From: Acidobacteriota bacterium
GTDB lineage: Bacteria; Acidobacteriota; UBA6911
Reading direction: 5' to 3'
DNA: 33,095 nt
Assembly: GCA_031271905.1 (NCBI GenBank)
Contig: JAISUT010000062.1
Span: 1 to 33,095, forward strand
The position numbers were made by a program, and so were the translations under genes. Below the pieces are notes generated by a model. That model had not been told where the DNA came from. It did no database searches and worked only from the letters and a program-made list of their open reading frames with translations. Each line of letters begins with the position of its first letter. The first letter of the stretch is position 1. Of this stretch, positions 31,170-33,095 are shown piece after piece.

Positions 31170-33077
31170 TTATTTTCCGGCTTCCGTAAGCGTTGCGCCG
31201 GTTATCTTCTTGATGTAGTAGTATGTGTTTACGCCGTTGTTTTGGCGAAGAGTGCCGCTGCCGTAACTGCCCATTGGGTACATGCCGAGCGTCTGCCCCG
31301 ACATTGAACCCGCGACAAAAATCGCAATGCCGTCCGTGCTGATTACAGGCACCGTGCCGCCCGATTGGCAGTCGCTGACGGACAACCCGCGCATTGTGCC
31401 GCTCTCTGCCAGTTTCCGCACACCCTTTTGCAGGTTGGCAGGCAGTTTGTCCCACGGCAGTCTGTGGTAGTCGCGAATGTGATCAAGCAGTTTCTCACGC
31501 GTGAACCCTGCGGCGGCAAGTTGACGTGCCTGTCCGGGGTACAGTATCAGAATATAGTTTCGGCGCATAAGTTGCGCGGGGTCTGTCGCCTGCAACGCGT
31601 GCAGGAACGGATTGACAACGCCCTTTGCCACCTGCTCCAACGTTGGCGCGTCGCCGCGTGCGCGTTGCGTGATTTTCTCCAAATCCGCATCGAAGCCATA
31701 CGTCCATATTCCCGACGGCATAGCCTGGTCGCCGAGCTGAAACACACCGTCGATGTAAAATATTTCCTCAATCATCACCGTGCTATCCTGCGGCGAGAAG
31801 CCCTGCGAAACCGCATACGGCTCCCATGGGCTGAGTTCCGAGTTCTCGGCGAATACGAGGTTGCAGAATCTGGACGCTTCACCGTACATACCGCCGTCGA
31901 ACTTGTAGTTAATCCACCCGCAGTTGAGTGCGCACAGGCTGATTGCGCGGCCGATTGAGTTGTTGGCGCGGTTGCCGGGACCGAAGCAGCCCATTTGTCC
32001 GCTAATGCCCAGTTCCTTCGCGACAGGTCCGCCAACGTTGACGAGCAGGCTGTCGCCGTTGATTGCGGCAAGCAGATGATACGAGTAGAAATCCGGGTCG
32101 CAGAGCATTTCAACCGCCGTGATAATCACGGGCAGATATTCCGGCTTCGCACCCGCCATTACGGCGTTGACGGCAATCTTCTCAATGGTGACGATGCCGC
32201 GTCCCGGTTGCATTACGCCCGGTATGACCTCGTCCGGCTTGCGACTCGTGCCGGTCAGCATTTTAGCGACTGCTTCAGGCGTCGGCGGCGCAACAGCGAT
32301 GCCGTCGCTGAGTCCGTGTTCGAGGAAGTAATCCTGAAACTTACAAAAAGCGTCAGAATAGTCCGCGCCCTCGAAACGCAGGTTGGCGAAGTCGTACTCA
32401 AACGGTTTCGGGTGCTGTTCCTCTGCTGTCAACGGGTCGGTCAGCGCGTGGACGATAACGTCAAAGTAGTCCGCGACAATCGGAACAAACGTCTTCGGAT
32501 TGTTGCCCGCGGCACACCAACGTTCGGCGTTCACCGCGACCATTCGGACGGTCGGCATTCCGTGAACCATTGCACTGCGCCGGGCTTGCTCGATAGTCGT
32601 GTCTAGGCAGACGAGTAGACCCGGTTTGCCGGAACGTTCATATGCGACTGCAGGCTCGGTGTCCGTGCCGCCCGTGTGGCGCATTCCGGCTATGAACGCG
32701 TCATAGTTGCGCAGAACCTCGGCGTCAGCGTCCGCGGACGCGAGGTTCGCCGTGCCCTGCACATAATCGACTGTTGCGGTCGGGTACGTTGCCAACAACT
32801 GTGCCTGCAACGGTTTGAGGAATACGTCATCGTCGGGCTTCTCGCGGAAGATGACAATGCGCTTGCCGTCCAACGTGTCAAGACGCGGGACGGACAATCC
32901 GCAGAAGTCACGTATGTCCGGCTTCGCGCGGGGGTTCAAGACTTCCAGCGTTTCAGCCCTTCCGGACGCGCATCCTGCGGGAACCGCCAAGGCGGACGCG
33001 CCCACGGCCGCCGTCGCGGCGCCTTTGAGGAAACTCCTGCGGGTGGAACCGTCCTTTTCATCCGATTTGTCGTGCAT
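31170..33077 (-). CDS. Tat-exported UGSC-family paralogue with Thr-Gly-Gly-Thr in place of U-S-S-C
   Basis: A 635-residue protein from ATG 33077 (AGGAG upstream). The N-terminus has a twin-arginine motif STRRSFLKG, a hydrophobic stretch and an AGC lipobox-like end (residues 12-36), so it is probably exported folded and perhaps lipidated. It aligns along its length with the selenoprotein at 5329-7068: EVLNPRAKP, RLDTLDGKRIVIF, HGLSDGIAVAPPTPEAV-KMLTGTSRKPDEV, AVNAVMAGAKPEYLPVI, GNRANNSIGRAISL. At the redox site it reads MRHTGGTD (residues 135-138 are TGGT; bases 32664-32675), so both Sec/Cys positions are Thr. It therefore cannot do the same chemistry by that site. Base composition of the body looks lower in GC than the window, while the signal region looks host-like. 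Function unknown. Confidence 0.85.
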   Translation of the reverse strand: MHDKSDEKDGSTRRSFLKGAATAAVGASALAVPAGCASGRAETLEVLNPRAKPDIRDFCGLSVPRLDTLDGKRIVIFREKPDDDVFLKPLQAQLLATYPTATVDYVQGTANLASADADAEVLRNYDAFIAGMRHTGGTDTEPAVAYERSGKPGLLVCLDTTIEQARRSAMVHGMPTVRMVAVNAERWCAAGNNPKTFVPIVADYFDVIVHALTDPLTAEEQHPKPFEYDFANLRFEGADYSDAFCKFQDYFLEHGLSDGIAVAPPTPEAVAKMLTGTSRKPDEVIPGVMQPGRGIVTIEKIAVNAVMAGAKPEYLPVIITAVEMLCDPDFYSYHLLAAINGDSLLVNVGGPVAKELGISGQMGCFGPGNRANNSIGRAISLCALNCGWINYKFDGGMYGEASRFCNLVFAENSELSPWEPYAVSQGFSPQDSTVMIEEIFYIDGVFQLGDQAMPSGIWTYGFDADLEKITQRARGDAPTLEQVAKGVVNPFLHALQATDPAQLMRRNYILILYPGQARQLAAAGFTREKLLDHIRDYHRLPWDKLPANLQKGVRKLAESGTMRGLSVSDCQSGGTVPVISTDGIAIFVAGSMSGQTLGMYPMGSYGSGTLRQNNGVNTYYYIKKITGATLTEAGK

Positions 33078-33095
33078 GGCCAAGGCTCCTGTTTT

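Overview
This is a high-GC window from a Gram-negative-type bacterium: it has lipoprotein and Tat signals, B12 uptake, and an LPS-type cell plan is implied rather than shown. The core gene order (thrS-infC-rpmI-rplT-pheS-pheT-zapB-zapA, rimO-yacG-pgpA-cinA, miaB next to a DUF151 nuclease) resembles Desulfobacterota and Acidobacteriota. A PheT without its EMAP-type tRNA-binding domain, a ThrS without TGS and an S41 protein with a TAGAAE active-site variant lean towards Acidobacteriota. This placement is inference only; no rRNA is present.

Layout. 1-721: the C-terminus of a surface protein made of fibronectin-III repeats, then a bidirectional terminator. 883-4311 (minus): promoter, dispersed repeat, cobalamin riboswitch and btuFCD, the B12 importer. 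4409-5059: rsmD. 5329-8339 (minus): the most interesting block, an exported protein whose reading frame crosses an in-frame UGA inside a U-S-S-C motif (UGSC-type selenoprotein), preceded by an orphan lipoprotein. 8524-9512: a phosphopantetheinyl transferase and a DUF3343 protein of the putative Se/S-carrier family. 9587-9663: a CAU tRNA. 9845-10957: an HTH/periplasmic-binding-fold regulator. 11109-18506 (minus): the translation operon, with infC apparently starting at a rare AUC. 18613-18876: a near-perfect palindromic repeat element, tRNA-Val and its promoter. 18969-22301 (minus): an S41-family protein with a substituted Ser/Lys dyad, DUF151 nuclease and miaB. 22434-25983 (plus): rimO, yacG, pgpA, cinA. 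26081-33077 (minus): an accessory region with a 1,612-residue secreted GH2 glycosidase, a broken IS91-type transposase remnant and a Tat-exported paralogue of the selenoprotein in which U-S-S-C is replaced by T-G-G-T.

How it fits together. The selenoprotein and its Thr-substituted paralogue are two exported members of one family in one window, one apparently redox-active and the other not. The DUF3343 gene about 2 kb upstream on the same strand may link the cluster to selenium handling. A short dispersed repeat (about 120 bp, inverted ends) occurs as two full and one or two partial copies, all in leaders or intergenic gaps of minus-strand genes, including between the B12 promoter and its riboswitch.
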